A DNA stretch of 64,000 nucleotides from Chloroflexota bacterium (GCA_029265085.1 JAJUJY010000002.1:1-64000), one strand, 5' to 3'. Positions 1 through 8,687 are shown, counted from the first letter of the stretch. The notes: generated by a model not told the origin, from the sequence alone. Translations and numbers: made by a program.

Positions 1-351
1 GTGCGCACCCTGATCCGCCGCGACTTCGAGGCTGCTTTTGATCCCAAAGGCAAATACCGCCTGAATGCCCTGCTTACCCCCACAACACCAACCACAGCTT
101 TTGGCATGGGCGCGGTTTACGGCGACTCAGTGTTAATGCAGTATGCTGATCAGCTCACCGTTCCGGCCAATCACGCTGGCGTGCCGGGTGTTTCGCTGCC
201 GGGCGGGCTGGATGCTTCTGGTTTGCCAATTGGTATCCAGCTGCTTGGGCCGGATTATTCCGAGTCAACCTTGCTGCAGATTGGCCGTGCCTACGAACAG
301 GCCACCGAAGGCGATGCCTGGCGGGCGATTAAACCGCAGGTTTTGCGCTAA
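1..351 (+). CDS. gatA: Glutamyl/aspartyl-tRNA amidotransferase subunit A, C-terminal part
   Basis: The gene enters from the left edge and only its last 116 residues are present. GatA is the amidase subunit of the GatCAB complex, which releases ammonia from glutamine to convert mischarged Glu-tRNA(Gln) or Asp-tRNA(Asn) to the correct amide in the cytoplasm. The visible part carries typical amidase-signature C-terminal features: a LLTPTTPTTAF stretch, the VPANHAGVPGVSLPGG segment and the GLPIGIQLLGP motif. The catalytic Ser-cis-Ser-Lys residues lie outside the window. The first codon shown is GTG, but that is only the window edge. gatB follows 1.9 kb downstream on the same strand, which supports the identification. 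Confidence 0.95.
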   Translation: MRTLIRRDFEAAFDPKGKYRLNALLTPTTPTTAFGMGAVYGDSVLMQYADQLTVPANHAGVPGVSLPGGLDASGLPIGIQLLGPDYSESTLLQIGRAYEQATEGDAWRAIKPQVLR

Positions 352-360
352 CGATTTAAT

Positions 361-1281
361 ATGTCTGAGCCGTCTGTTTTACCAACCACAGAAGAACGCC
401 TGCTGGCAGCGGTGGCGCATGCTGCTGCCCTGCTGACCGGGCTGGGCGTGCTGGCGCCGCTGCTGGTCTGGTCGGCGCAGCGCGGCAAGTCGCGCTATGT
501 TACCTTCCAGGCGCTGCAAGCGCTGGGTTACCAGGTCCTGCTGCCTGTTTTGGGCTTACTGGCGGCACTGGTGGTTGGCCTGCTGGACGTGATCGCAATT
601 TTTATTCTGGGATTGGTGTCCGGCGGCATGGCGTACGAGGTTTCTCGCGCCATTTTGTTTGGGCTGCAGTTTGCCTTTCTGGCGATTTTGCTTTTCATTG
701 TCGTTTTGCTGGCACTGCTGGGACTGCTGGGCGGGCTATTTTGCCTGTTTGGGAAAAACTTCCGTTATCCCTGGCTGGGAAGCTGGCTGGAAAGCCGTTT
801 GTTTAACGCGGAAGGGATTGTCACCGAACAGGAGGATGCCTGGGTGGCGGCTTCGGCGCATACCAGCCTGTTTTTGGGGTTGTTTGGATTGATGGTACCT
901 TTGATCGTGCTGCTAACCCAAAAAGGGCGCTCACGCCAGCTTCGTTTTCAATCACTGCAGGCGTTGATCTACCAGCTAATTGGCCAGATTGCAGGTGGTT
1001 TGATTTTGATCCCCGTATCCATGTTGGGTGTCATCACTGCGGTTGGTGTGGCGCAGATGGGCGGAGAGATCAGCGGGGCAGGAGATCTGTTGGTATTGGG
1101 ACTGATTTTGCTGGGCCTGTTTGGGGGCATGGTGCTGGCTTTGTTGGTGCCTGTTTACCAGACAATTCCTCTGGTGGGTGCGTGGCAGTTACTGCAAGGA
1201 AAGTCGTATCGATATCCGCTGCTGGGTAAATGGCTGTATAACCCGGCGGAATCTCAAAAGGGGAGTGAAATATTCGCATGA
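361..1281 (+). CDS. DUF4870-type membrane protein with two tandem domains
   Basis: This 306-residue membrane protein has an internal duplication. The first copy spans about residues 11-140 and the second about 160-297. Each begins with an E(E/Q)xxLAA(V/A)xHxxxLxxGL-like stretch, followed by hydrophobic segments, a FQxLQAL motif and an ending of the FRYPWLG / YRYPLLG type. This pattern fits the DUF4870 family of small polytopic proteins of unknown function. The start lies 9 nt after the gatA stop, without a strong ribosome binding site, so translation may depend on readthrough from gatA. The next gene overlaps it by 4 nt. The function is unknown; the context only says that it is co-transcribed with gatA and gatB. 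Confidence 0.75.
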   Translation: MSEPSVLPTTEERLLAAVAHAAALLTGLGVLAPLLVWSAQRGKSRYVTFQALQALGYQVLLPVLGLLAALVVGLLDVIAIFILGLVSGGMAYEVSRAILFGLQFAFLAILLFIVVLLALLGLLGGLFCLFGKNFRYPWLGSWLESRLFNAEGIVTEQEDAWVAASAHTSLFLGLFGLMVPLIVLLTQKGRSRQLRFQSLQALIYQLIGQIAGGLILIPVSMLGVITAVGVAQMGGEISGAGDLLVLGLILLGLFGGMVLALLVPVYQTIPLVGAWQLLQGKSYRYPLLGKWLYNPAESQKGSEIFA

Positions 1282-1769
1282 CAACATCTACTTCGCAATC
1301 GGTAACGATGGATGAGCGGCTGTTAGCCGCCGTCTCGCATGCATCCGTAATATTTTTGGGGCTGGGGTTGATTGCGCCCGTGGTGATTTGGGCTACCCAG
1401 CGCACAAAATCGGCTTATGTGGCTTTTCAAGCGCTGCAAGCACTGACGTACCAGGTGATCCAGGCTGTTCTGTATTTTGTTGTGTCGTTGATTGGTTCAA
1501 TCATCATGATGGCGGTCGTGTTTGGCTTTTTTGGATTGGCTGCCGCGTTTGAATCGGAAGCAATGGCTATCTTTGCAATGCTGGTCCAGTTCTTGTTCTT
1601 GTTTGGCATTTTTGGCGTGATGGGATTTTATCTCTTGGTCGGACTGATCGCCGCGATCTTCTGCCTGGCAGGAAAATCATTCCGCTATCCATTGATTGGC
1701 GGCTGGCTGGAGCGTTTTTTGCAAGCCGATACAAAATCCACAGTGCCGGAGGTGACCCATGCAGCCTGA
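1278..1769 (+). CDS. DUF4870-type membrane protein
   Basis: This 163-residue protein is a single-domain paralogue of the preceding gene. It shows the same N-terminal DERLLAAVSHAS segment, the FQALQALTYQV motif, three to four hydrophobic segments and the closing FRYPLIGGWLE motif. The ATG overlaps the upstream TGA (ATGA), which indicates translational coupling, and its 3' end overlaps the next gene by 11 nt. I see no catalytic residues. The family is uncharacterised, so I assign no function beyond an integral membrane protein. Confidence 0.72.
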   Translation: MTTSTSQSVTMDERLLAAVSHASVIFLGLGLIAPVVIWATQRTKSAYVAFQALQALTYQVIQAVLYFVVSLIGSIIMMAVVFGFFGLAAAFESEAMAIFAMLVQFLFLFGIFGVMGFYLLVGLIAAIFCLAGKSFRYPLIGGWLERFLQADTKSTVPEVTHAA

Positions 1770-2232
1770 GACCCAAGCCACCCGTGAAGACCGCTGGATT
1801 GCTGCCCTGTGCCATCTGAGCACGACGATTGTATTGTTTGGTATGTTGGTGCCCTTAATTACCTACATCACACAAAAAGACCGCTCGCCCTACTTGCGCT
1901 TTCAAGCCTTGCAGGCGTTGATTTACCAGGGTATTGGTTATGTCGCTTACCTGATTTTTAACATCTTTACGCTGGTGATCTATTTGGTAATCATGATTCC
2001 AATGATTATTATTACCGAATCGAGTGCTGCGGGTGATCCTGCAGCGGCCTTTTTGATCTTTTTGTTTGTACTGGTGATGCTTGTTTTAATGGTTTTTTAT
2101 GCTGTGCTGGTACCCTTGTATATCATCCTGGCGTTGTATGCCACCCTGCGCACCGGACAGGGACACAATTATGCTTACCCGTTGTTAGGCCGTTTATTGC
2201 GGCCAAAGCAGCCTGTTTCACCCGTTGTTTAA
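1759..2232 (+). CDS. DUF4870-type membrane protein
   Basis: This is the third member of the tandem family, 157 residues long. The N-terminal EDRWIAALCHLS, the central LRFQALQALIYQ and the C-terminal YAYPLLGRLL match the signatures of its two neighbours. Between them lie very hydrophobic, isoleucine- and valine-rich membrane segments. The start codon is embedded in the end of the upstream gene, so the three genes are probably translated as a coupled unit. gatB begins 36 nt after its stop. The three genes together carry four copies of the domain. Function unknown. Confidence 0.72.
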   Translation: MQPETQATREDRWIAALCHLSTTIVLFGMLVPLITYITQKDRSPYLRFQALQALIYQGIGYVAYLIFNIFTLVIYLVIMIPMIIITESSAAGDPAAAFLIFLFVLVMLVLMVFYAVLVPLYIILALYATLRTGQGHNYAYPLLGRLLRPKQPVSPVV

Positions 2233-2268
2233 AATGCTCGTTCGATCTTTTTTCAGAGAGAGTATGCT

Positions 2269-3717
2269 ATGACCGAATACGAAGCCATTATCGGCCTGGA
2301 AACCCACATCCAGCTCAATACTACCACCAAGATTTTCTGCTCCTGCAAAGCGGATTCCTGGTTTGACCCACCCAATACCAATATTTGCCCGGTGTGTACC
2401 GGTATGCCGGGCGTGCTGCCTGTGTTGAATAAGGCAGCGGTGGAAAAAGGGGTCATCCTGGCGACAGCGATGAACGCGGAAGTGCGCCCGCTGTCTTTCT
2501 TTGACCGGAAAAATTATTTTTACCCGGATTTACCCAAAGGCTACCAGGTTTCCCAATACGACCAGTCGCTTGCCTTTGGCGGGTATGTTGACCTGCCCGT
2601 TCCGGCCACTGCGGATCATCCGGCCTATGTGCGGCGGGTGAGCATTCATAAGCTGCACCTGGAAGAGGATGCGGGCAAGACCAAAAACGCCGGGCGAATT
2701 CGCATGATCGATTTCAACCGCTGCGGTGTGCCGTTGGTGGAAATGGTCACCGGCCCGGATTTGCGTTCCGCGGACGAGGCAGCCCAATACCTGATCCGCC
2801 TGCGCCAGCTTTTGCGCTGGCTGGGTATCTCCGAGGCGGATATGGAAAAAGGCCACCTGCGTTGCGACGCCAACGTTTCCATCCGGCCCAAAGGCGCGGA
2901 TTATCTGAATCCCAAGACCGAGATCAAAAACGTCAACTCGATTGAAAACGTGCGCGATGCGATTGAGCATGAGATCGAACGCCAGATCCGCGAGGTGGAA
3001 GCCGGACACCGGATTGAAGCCTGGACGCTGGAATGGGACGAAGAAGCCGCCGTGCTGCGCAAGATGCGCTCCAAGGAAACCGAAGCGGATTACCGCTATT
3101 TCCGCGAGCCGGATTTGCTGCCTATCCGTCTGGATGCGGAATGGAAGCAGGCTATCCTGGCCCACATGCCTGAACTGCCGCTGGCGCGCCGGGCGCGCTT
3201 TGTGGCGGAATACGGTCTGCCGGAATACGATGCGGATATTCTGACGGGCGAGCGCAAACTCTCCGATTACTTTGAACTGGCGGTTAAGGCTTACGGCGGC
3301 GATGCAAAGAAGGTCTCTAACTACCTGATGAACGACGTGCTGCGCATGATTAACGATGCCAACACCACCGCCGACCAGCTCAAATTGAAGCCGGAATACC
3401 TGGCTGAAATTCTCAAGCTGGTGGATGCCGGGACGATTAACACCTCCACCGGTAAGAGTCTGCTGCAAAAGGTGGAAGACAGCGGCAAAGCTCCGAAAGC
3501 GATTGTGGAAGAAGAAGGGCTGGCCAAGGTCAGCGATGACAGCGCAATCCGCGCCGTGGCGCAGGAAGTGCTGGCGGAAAGCCCCAAAGAGGTTGAGTCG
3601 TACAAGGCTGGCAAAGTGACCTTGATCGGCTGGTTTGTGGGGCAGTTGATGAAGAAAATGCGCGGCAAGGCCGACCCAACCCTGGCGCGCCAGATTTTGG
3701 AAGAACTGCTGAAGTAA
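2269..3717 (+). CDS. gatB: Aspartyl/glutamyl-tRNA(Asn/Gln) amidotransferase subunit B
   Basis: This is full-length GatB at 482 residues, close to the usual family length. GatB binds the mischarged tRNA, phosphorylates the misacyl group with ATP and works with GatA and GatC. Visible hallmarks are the opening EAIIGLETHIQL, a zinc-type cluster (CSCKADSW then NICPVCTGMPG), the DFNRCGVPLVEMVT motif, the RCDANVSIRP motif and the EIKNVNS motif in the kinase domain. The C-terminal YqeY-like helical domain (about residues 330-482) ends with GQLMKKMRGKADP, the tRNA-binding tail. The start is the ATG after a purine-rich AGAGAG stretch. An intrinsic terminator follows, so gatB probably closes the operon. 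Confidence 0.97.
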   Translation: MTEYEAIIGLETHIQLNTTTKIFCSCKADSWFDPPNTNICPVCTGMPGVLPVLNKAAVEKGVILATAMNAEVRPLSFFDRKNYFYPDLPKGYQVSQYDQSLAFGGYVDLPVPATADHPAYVRRVSIHKLHLEEDAGKTKNAGRIRMIDFNRCGVPLVEMVTGPDLRSADEAAQYLIRLRQLLRWLGISEADMEKGHLRCDANVSIRPKGADYLNPKTEIKNVNSIENVRDAIEHEIERQIREVEAGHRIEAWTLEWDEEAAVLRKMRSKETEADYRYFREPDLLPIRLDAEWKQAILAHMPELPLARRARFVAEYGLPEYDADILTGERKLSDYFELAVKAYGGDAKKVSNYLMNDVLRMINDANTTADQLKLKPEYLAEILKLVDAGTINTSTGKSLLQKVEDSGKAPKAIVEEEGLAKVSDDSAIRAVAQEVLAESPKEVESYKAGKVTLIGWFVGQLMKKMRGKADPTLARQILEELLK

Positions 3718-3737
3718 ATCAGGAAAAGATTAATATG

Positions 3738-3771
3738 AAAACCGCAGTCCTTGAGACTGCGGTTTTTGTTT
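3738..3771 (+). terminator. Intrinsic terminator after gatB
   Basis: A 12-bp perfect stem (3738-3749 with 3755-3766, arm AAAACCGCAGTC) has a 5-nt loop and runs into a T-rich tail. It ends the gatA-gatB operon. Confidence 0.85.
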
Positions 3772-3834
3772 ATGTCCAGTTCGAGACGGTTAATTTACAA
3801 AAAATAAAAAGGGGTGTTTTTTGTCATCGAAAAA

Positions 3835-4683
3835 TTAATGCTGTCCAAGCGTGCCGAGGCTGCGAACGTGCCGTTCCAGGCGGCGGAAAGCCCACAGGCC
3901 CAGCCAGATGAAGACGACCATAAAGATGCACAGCAGGGCAAACTCCAGGTTGAGCGGCAGGAGGGTTTTGGTACCCAACAGCCAGCCGCGCACGGCATCA
4001 AAACCGTAGGTTAATGGCAGTGCCAGCGAAAACGGCAGCAGCCAGCGCGGCATCGATTGAACCGGGAACTGTGCCCCGGAGAGTGTCTGCACCAGGAAAT
4101 TGCTCATGTCCACCATGTTGTTGGCCTCGCGTACCAGCAGCACAATCGCCGCAAATACAAAGCCAAATCCGTACAGCCCGATCAGCATCGGCAGGGCGTT
4201 GAGCAGCGCCATTGCGGCGTTGCCGCTGACCTGCAAGCCAAAGATCAACCCGCCGAGCAGTAAGATTCCGGTACCGAGGATGGTGGTGATCAACATACTG
4301 GAGAGAGTGTGCCCAAATAAGAGCAGCGGGCGAGGCATGGGAGTCAGCCAGTTAGACTCTAGCACGCCGGTATCCATGTCGTTTTTTAGCGAAAAACCCA
4401 TGCCCCAAAAGACTGCTCCGATGAAGTTGCTTAATGCTGTGCCGATCAAGATAAAGGACATATAGTCACTGACACCGCTGTAGGCGGCAAATCCCTTGGC
4501 GACACCGTTGGTGCTGAAGGCCTGCCCCATGAAATAAACGGGGGTTAGCCAGACGATTGGTTCAAAGATGCGCGAAAGCGCGTTGAGCGGGTAGCGCCAG
4601 TACTGCCGCCAGTCCACGCGGGCGACGTGATAAATGGCGCGCAAGATGGAGATGAAAGTTGGGTGGGGTAATTTTGTTTGCAT
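3835..4683 (-). CDS. ABC-2 type transporter permease
   Basis: This 282-residue membrane protein is one of two permeases of an ABC-2 exporter. It has an N-terminal cytoplasmic segment (YHVARVDWRQYWRYPLNAL), about six hydrophobic spans and the central GTALSNFIGAVFWGMGFSLKNDMDTGVLESNWLTP region. The equivalent region of its partner reads WNVGFALRSEQWRGTLESNWMTP, which identifies the two as paralogous halves of a heterodimeric pore. The ABC-2 motif near residues 200-225 (GAQFPVQSMPRWLLPFSLALPLTYGFDAVRG) is the usual C-terminal permease signature. It is the last gene of a three-gene minus-strand operon with 12 nt between the permeases. The substrate cannot be read from sequence. Confidence 0.87.
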   Translation of the reverse strand: MQTKLPHPTFISILRAIYHVARVDWRQYWRYPLNALSRIFEPIVWLTPVYFMGQAFSTNGVAKGFAAYSGVSDYMSFILIGTALSNFIGAVFWGMGFSLKNDMDTGVLESNWLTPMPRPLLLFGHTLSSMLITTILGTGILLLGGLIFGLQVSGNAAMALLNALPMLIGLYGFGFVFAAIVLLVREANNMVDMSNFLVQTLSGAQFPVQSMPRWLLPFSLALPLTYGFDAVRGWLLGTKTLLPLNLEFALLCIFMVVFIWLGLWAFRRLERHVRSLGTLGQH

Positions 4684-4695
4684 GGTCTTCCTCCA

Positions 4696-5580
4696 TTAAA
4701 ACTGGCCGATTGCGCCGACCTGGCGGGCGCGGCGCTCCATCCAGATAAATGCAACATAGCCGATGACTAACCAGGCCGCGCCAAATAGCAGTAAAGCCTT
4801 GATTTCCGGCATGACCATTTCCAGGGTCGTACCTGCCAGGATCACCTTGCGCATGGCAGCGATGATGTAGGATTGCGGCAGCCAGGCTGCCACAGCCTGC
4901 ATCCAGCCCGGCATAACTGCCAGCGGGAAGGTGATTCCGCAAAAGATCATGAAAATTCCGCGCACCATAAACACAAACGAATTGGCTTCTTTGGCATATA
5001 CGACCAGGCTGGCAAAGGCAAATCCCAGCCCGTAGATCGAGGGCAGCGCCAGGACGAACAGGAACAGCACCAGCCAGGGGCTGCCAATGAACTGCACGCC
5101 CAACAGGAAATGGTATTCCAACCCGGCGATCACCAGGAACAAGATAGTGGTTAGCAGTTGGGTCATGCTGCTGCCCAGCAGGAATGAGAAACGCCAGGTG
5201 GGCGTCATCCAGTTGGATTCGAGGGTGCCGCGCCATTGTTCGGAACGCAGCGCAAAACCCACATTCCAGATCACGATGTTTTGCCACATCCAGATCATGG
5301 TGCCAATGACAATGTATCCATAAAAGTCATTGGTGCCGGCCAGTGTGACGAACTGTTTCAGCCCGCTGCCGTCTGGGCCGGCCAGGGCACGGCTGGGTAG
5401 TAAATAGGAGGCCGGAAAGATGATCGGCCAGACAAAAAGGGAGATGAACCAGGTGGGGTAGCGGACGAAGATCGACCATTCGCGTTTTGCCACGGCCCAC
5501 AACGCACGCAGCTCAGCCAACAGGCTGGCGCGTTTTGACAGGCTGATCGTTTGGGTTTGTTTAAGAGATAATGCATCCAT
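4696..5580 (-). CDS. ABC-2 type transporter permease
   Basis: This 294-residue polytopic protein is the partner permease of the preceding entry. Its N-terminal cytoplasmic part contains LRALWAVAKREWSIFVRYP, the typical first-helix entry of ABC-2 permeases. Six membrane spans follow, and a GITFPLAVMPGWMQAVAAWLPQSYIIAAMR motif sits near the C-terminus. The start ATG lies 11 nt from the end of the ATPase gene with a GGAGG-like site in between. The two permeases and one ATPase suffice for a complete exporter, of the type used for drugs, lipids, polysaccharides or sodium. The sequence does not discriminate between these. Confidence 0.88.
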   Translation of the reverse strand: MDALSLKQTQTISLSKRASLLAELRALWAVAKREWSIFVRYPTWFISLFVWPIIFPASYLLPSRALAGPDGSGLKQFVTLAGTNDFYGYIVIGTMIWMWQNIVIWNVGFALRSEQWRGTLESNWMTPTWRFSFLLGSSMTQLLTTILFLVIAGLEYHFLLGVQFIGSPWLVLFLFVLALPSIYGLGFAFASLVVYAKEANSFVFMVRGIFMIFCGITFPLAVMPGWMQAVAAWLPQSYIIAAMRKVILAGTTLEMVMPEIKALLLFGAAWLVIGYVAFIWMERRARQVGAIGQF

Positions 5581-5591
5581 AACAGCCTCCG

Positions 5592-6635
5592 TTAATCGCG
5601 CAGCGCTTTACCGGTCAGGTTGATAAACACATCTTCCAAAGAAGGTTGGACGATGTTCATGTTGACCAGGTGGGTGCCGTTGGTGTTGACGATTTCAAGG
5701 ATGCGTGGCAAGACAGCCCGGCTGTTTTCAGTTTGCAGGCTGACCTCGTAAATAGAATCGGTGCCGAGATGGCGGGCGGTAAAATGTTCTGTTCCAGATA
5801 ACGCACGCAGTTGGTCGCCCATCTCTTCGTGCCAGTTGGCAATTTCCATCCGGACGACATCTTTTTGATGGATACGCTGCTTGAGTTCGGCCGGGGTATC
5901 CAGCGCAATGATTTTGCCCTGATCAATAATGCCGATCCGGTCAGAGAGCTGGTCGGCTTCTTCCATGTAGTGCGTGGTCAACAGGATGGTATGGCCTTCC
6001 TGCTTGAGCTGTGCAATCAATTCGCGCAGATTGCGGGCAGCCTGCGGGTCCAGTCCCAAAGTTGGCTCGTCCAGCAAGATGACCGGCGGGCGGTGCAGCA
6101 GTGCTTTGCTGATGATGACACGCTGGCGCATACCGGTAGAATATTTTTCCACCAGTTCGTTGGCTCGCCCGGTTAATTCCATTTGTTCCAGCAGTTCGTT
6201 GATGCGTTTTTTGGCTTCAACCGGAGGAATGTGGTAGAGCGAGGCAAAATATTCCAGGTTTTCCCGCGCGGTCAGTTTCCAATATACATTGCGCTCGCCC
6301 GCCAGAACGGTTCCCAGGCTCTGGCGAACCTGGCTGGCCTGTTTGACGATGTCGTAGCCGTTCACGGTGGCTGTGCCGCTGGTGGGCTCCAGCAGGGTGC
6401 ACAGCATGCGGATGGTGGTGCTTTTGCCGGCTCCGTTTGGACCTAAGAGGCCAAAGATTTCCCCTTGTTGAATTTTTAGATCCACGCCGTCAACGGCGGT
6501 TGTGTATTGCTTTGGTCTTTTTTTGCCAAATGGGAGCGAGAATTTCTTTTTACCGGCAGCGGGCTGCTCGGTACCCATTTCACGCCGCTGAAATTTCTTT
6601 ACCAGTTGGTTGGCTTCGATTGCCCAGGTAGTCAT
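5592..6635 (-). CDS. ABC transporter ATP-binding protein (ABC-2 exporter)
   Basis: This is the 347-residue ATPase of the exporter. Walker A is GPNGAGKS at about residues 65-72, the signature is YSTGMRQR, Walker B is ILLDEPTLGLD, and the switch histidine lies in LLTTHYMEEADQLSDR. These place it in the DrrA/CcmA-like subfamily that works with ABC-2 permeases. The C-terminal 110 residues form the extra domain usual in this group. A lysine-rich insertion of roughly 25 residues (about 18-43) separates the first strand from Walker A. A GAGGTGAT ribosome binding site precedes the start. It is the first gene of the operon and has a promoter at 6697-6724. Confidence 0.93.
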   Translation of the reverse strand: MTTWAIEANQLVKKFQRREMGTEQPAAGKKKFSLPFGKKRPKQYTTAVDGVDLKIQQGEIFGLLGPNGAGKSTTIRMLCTLLEPTSGTATVNGYDIVKQASQVRQSLGTVLAGERNVYWKLTARENLEYFASLYHIPPVEAKKRINELLEQMELTGRANELVEKYSTGMRQRVIISKALLHRPPVILLDEPTLGLDPQAARNLRELIAQLKQEGHTILLTTHYMEEADQLSDRIGIIDQGKIIALDTPAELKQRIHQKDVVRMEIANWHEEMGDQLRALSGTEHFTARHLGTDSIYEVSLQTENSRAVLPRILEIVNTNGTHLVNMNIVQPSLEDVFINLTGKALRD

Positions 6636-6652
6636 AGTATCACCTCAAATGT

Positions 6653-6670
6653 ATCTCGGAAAGCCGAGAT
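6653..6670 (-). promoter_or_regulatory. Perfect palindrome in the leader of the ABC-2 exporter operon
   Basis: ATCTCGG and CCGAGAT are separated by 4 nt. The element lies between the predicted transcription start (near 6690) and the ribosome binding site of the ATPase gene. It could be an operator or an mRNA hairpin; no regulator gene is adjacent. Confidence 0.4.
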
Positions 6671-6696
6671 TGATTTTAATTTCTTGCTCTTTTGTT

Positions 6697-6724
6697 ATTC
6701 TAATACGATATTAAATTTTGTCAA
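6697..6724 (-). promoter_or_regulatory. Promoter of the ABC-2 exporter operon
   Basis: On the minus strand, TTGACA (6719-6724) and TAGAAT (6697-6702) are spaced by 16 nt. They lie in an AT-rich divergent region, 62 nt upstream of the ATPase start codon. Confidence 0.65.
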
Positions 6725-6887
6725 TATGTAAATAAAAATTATTTAAAAATTTTTTTTAAAAATTAATATGCGGCTTAGTAAAATTAAGTCGTTCCAAAAT
6801 TTTTTTGGTCAGCTGCTAACTTCTACAAGGGTAATCCAGACAGCGGCCCCTGTGCTATGATGAATTTTGAAAGAATGAGAGGAACGG

Positions 6888-7349
6888 ATGGAATATTCCT
6901 TGCGGCGCGCAGTCCGCACTGATGCAAAGATGATTCGGGTAATGATCTGGCGGGCAGGTATCAACCCTACCGGGTTGGATTGGCGGCGTTTTTGGGTGGC
7001 GGTGGATGCGGGCGGGCAAATCATTGGCTGCGGGCAGATCAAACCGCACCGTGATGGTTCGCGCGAATTGGCTTCGATCGCGGTTGCGCCGGAATGGCAG
7101 CGGCGCGGTGTTGCCCGGTCGATTATTGGACAACTATTGGACGGCCAATCCCCGCCGCTGTACCTGACTTGCCGTGCTTCGCTGGAATCGTTCTACAACC
7201 GGTTTGGCTTTACAACGATTACGAATCCAGATAACATGCCGGGCTATTTCCGGCTGGTTTGGTCTGTTTTTTATTTGGTGCGGCGTTTGTTTCGTAAGCA
7301 GGAAGGACTGCTGGTCATGCATTGGAATGGTGATCTTTTCGGAAAATAG
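6888..7349 (+). CDS. GNAT-family N-acetyltransferase
   Basis: This 153-residue protein has the layout of a GCN5-related acetyltransferase, which transfers an acetyl group from acetyl-CoA to an amine. The acetyl-CoA binding motif A is clear: LASIAVAPEWQRRGVARSII, containing the Q-R-R-G-V-A pyrophosphate loop. Upstream are the AVDAGGQIIGCGQI and REL strands. The C-terminal FYNRFGFTTI resembles the usual motif B region. An extra basic, hydrophobic tail follows (FRLVWSVFYLVRRLFRKQ). The substrate is unknown. It is monocistronic: an intrinsic terminator follows, and the ABC-2 operon is divergent. A GAGAGGAACGG stretch serves as ribosome binding site. Confidence 0.88.
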   Translation: MEYSLRRAVRTDAKMIRVMIWRAGINPTGLDWRRFWVAVDAGGQIIGCGQIKPHRDGSRELASIAVAPEWQRRGVARSIIGQLLDGQSPPLYLTCRASLESFYNRFGFTTITNPDNMPGYFRLVWSVFYLVRRLFRKQEGLLVMHWNGDLFGK

Positions 7350-7372
7350 CCATACGCGGTTTTGGCACTGAA

Positions 7373-7407
7373 ACGGCTGTGATTTTTAAAAACAGCCGTA
7401 ACTTTTT
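7373..7407 (+). terminator. Intrinsic terminator after the acetyltransferase gene
   Basis: The arms ACGGCTGT (7373-7380) and ACAGCCGT (7392-7399) form an 8-bp stem, followed by a run of five T. Confidence 0.65.
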
Positions 7408-7473
7408 AGGGGTGAATACGACTATTAAGATAACAATAAGAAATAATAAACCATTCGCCAAATGGAGGAAAAA

Positions 7474-8661
7474 ATGAAAGGTAAATTTGTGAAAAATAAA
7501 CTGAGCTATCTTCTGGTTGTACTTACTGCCCTGGTATTGGCTGGTTGTGCCGGTACCGCAGTGAATGCGGCCTTACCGGTCGGATTGGACTCTCGCTCCG
7601 CTTCCACGCTGGATGATTCTCAATTACCACAGCTGGGTGAAATTGCTTTTAAAGGTGTCATTGATTCTCTTGGTGTGGATTCGGTGGTCATTAATGGGGT
7701 AACATTCCGGCTGGATGCACAATCGCTGATTGCCACCGGCTTGAAGGCTGGTGATTTTGTGGAAATCAAGGGTCTGCTGCTGCCTGACCAGACTCGGTAT
7801 GCGCTTTCAATGAAACTGGAAGACGGCACACAGTCCGAGTTTAAATTTTATGGATTGGTCGAATCCATCAGCGCGGATCAATGGGTCATCTCTGGTGAGG
7901 TAGTCCTGATTGACTCGATGACGGTGATCGATCCGCAGATCCAGGTCGGCAGCACGGTGGAGGTTGAAGGGGTTGTGTTGAACGGCGGTTTGCTGGCGAA
8001 CAAAATTTCTTTGGAAGATTTCATGCCTGGCGCAGGTACACCAAAAGCAGAAGATGAATCTGAATTTACCGGTGTAATTGAATCAATCGCTGCCGATGTC
8101 TGGACGATTGCCGGGAAAACCGTGATGGTGACCAGCAGCACGGAGATCAAGGGCAGCCTTGTGGTTGGCGATCTGGTGAAAGTCCATGCAGCTTTGCAGG
8201 CAGACGGTACCTACCTGGCGCGCGAAATCGAAAAAACGACTGTAATGAGCAGCACGCCGGTTCCCGGTGGGAAAGAAGTGGAGTTTAGCGGTGTCTTGAA
8301 TGCGTTTGACAATACCCAATGGCTGATTGGCAGCACAGTGGTGATGCTTTCTGGGAATACAGAAATTAAAAATGCGCCGGTGGTTGGCCAAATCTATAAG
8401 GTGCATGCAATGCTTCAGGCAGATGGTTCATACCTTGCCCGCGAAATCGAACTGGAAGATGCCGAGGATTCCAGTATGGACGACAAGAGCGGTAAACCGA
8501 CTTTATCCGCTACCAATGATGATAATGATGACGATTTATATTCTTCCACGCCGGGAGCAGATGACGACAGCGGCGATGACGACAAGAGCGGCTCCGGCGG
8601 CGGCGATGACGACAAGGGTGGTTCTGGCGGCGGTGGCAGTGATGATCCTTATGATGACTGA
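7474..8661 (+). CDS. Lipoprotein with four DUF5666-type repeats and an acidic tail
   Basis: This 395-residue protein starts at the second possible ATG, because GGAGG at 7464-7468 is correctly spaced only for that one. A lipoprotein signal peptide ends in the lipobox LAGC (lipidated Cys at about residue 25). Four repeats of about 60 residues follow, each shaped like an OB-type strand set with an opening of the (F/Y)xGx(I/V)xS type, a central VxVxSxTxI and a closing YLAREIEL. They match the DUF5666 family of extracytoplasmic proteins of unknown function. The last 55 residues are a low-complexity Asp/Ser/Gly/Lys tail. The sigma-factor operon just downstream encodes a related domain, so the two may belong to one envelope module. 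Confidence 0.75.
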   Translation: MKGKFVKNKLSYLLVVLTALVLAGCAGTAVNAALPVGLDSRSASTLDDSQLPQLGEIAFKGVIDSLGVDSVVINGVTFRLDAQSLIATGLKAGDFVEIKGLLLPDQTRYALSMKLEDGTQSEFKFYGLVESISADQWVISGEVVLIDSMTVIDPQIQVGSTVEVEGVVLNGGLLANKISLEDFMPGAGTPKAEDESEFTGVIESIAADVWTIAGKTVMVTSSTEIKGSLVVGDLVKVHAALQADGTYLAREIEKTTVMSSTPVPGGKEVEFSGVLNAFDNTQWLIGSTVVMLSGNTEIKNAPVVGQIYKVHAMLQADGSYLAREIELEDAEDSSMDDKSGKPTLSATNDDNDDDLYSSTPGADDDSGDDDKSGSGGGDDDKGGSGGGGSDDPYDD

Positions 8662-8687
8662 TCGCGGCTAAGGTTTAGAAATGCAGA

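Noticed and set aside
2530..3468. Long open frame antisense to gatB (312 codons)
   Set aside because: It lies wholly over a well-conserved gene and its translation has no recognisable family or ribosome binding site.
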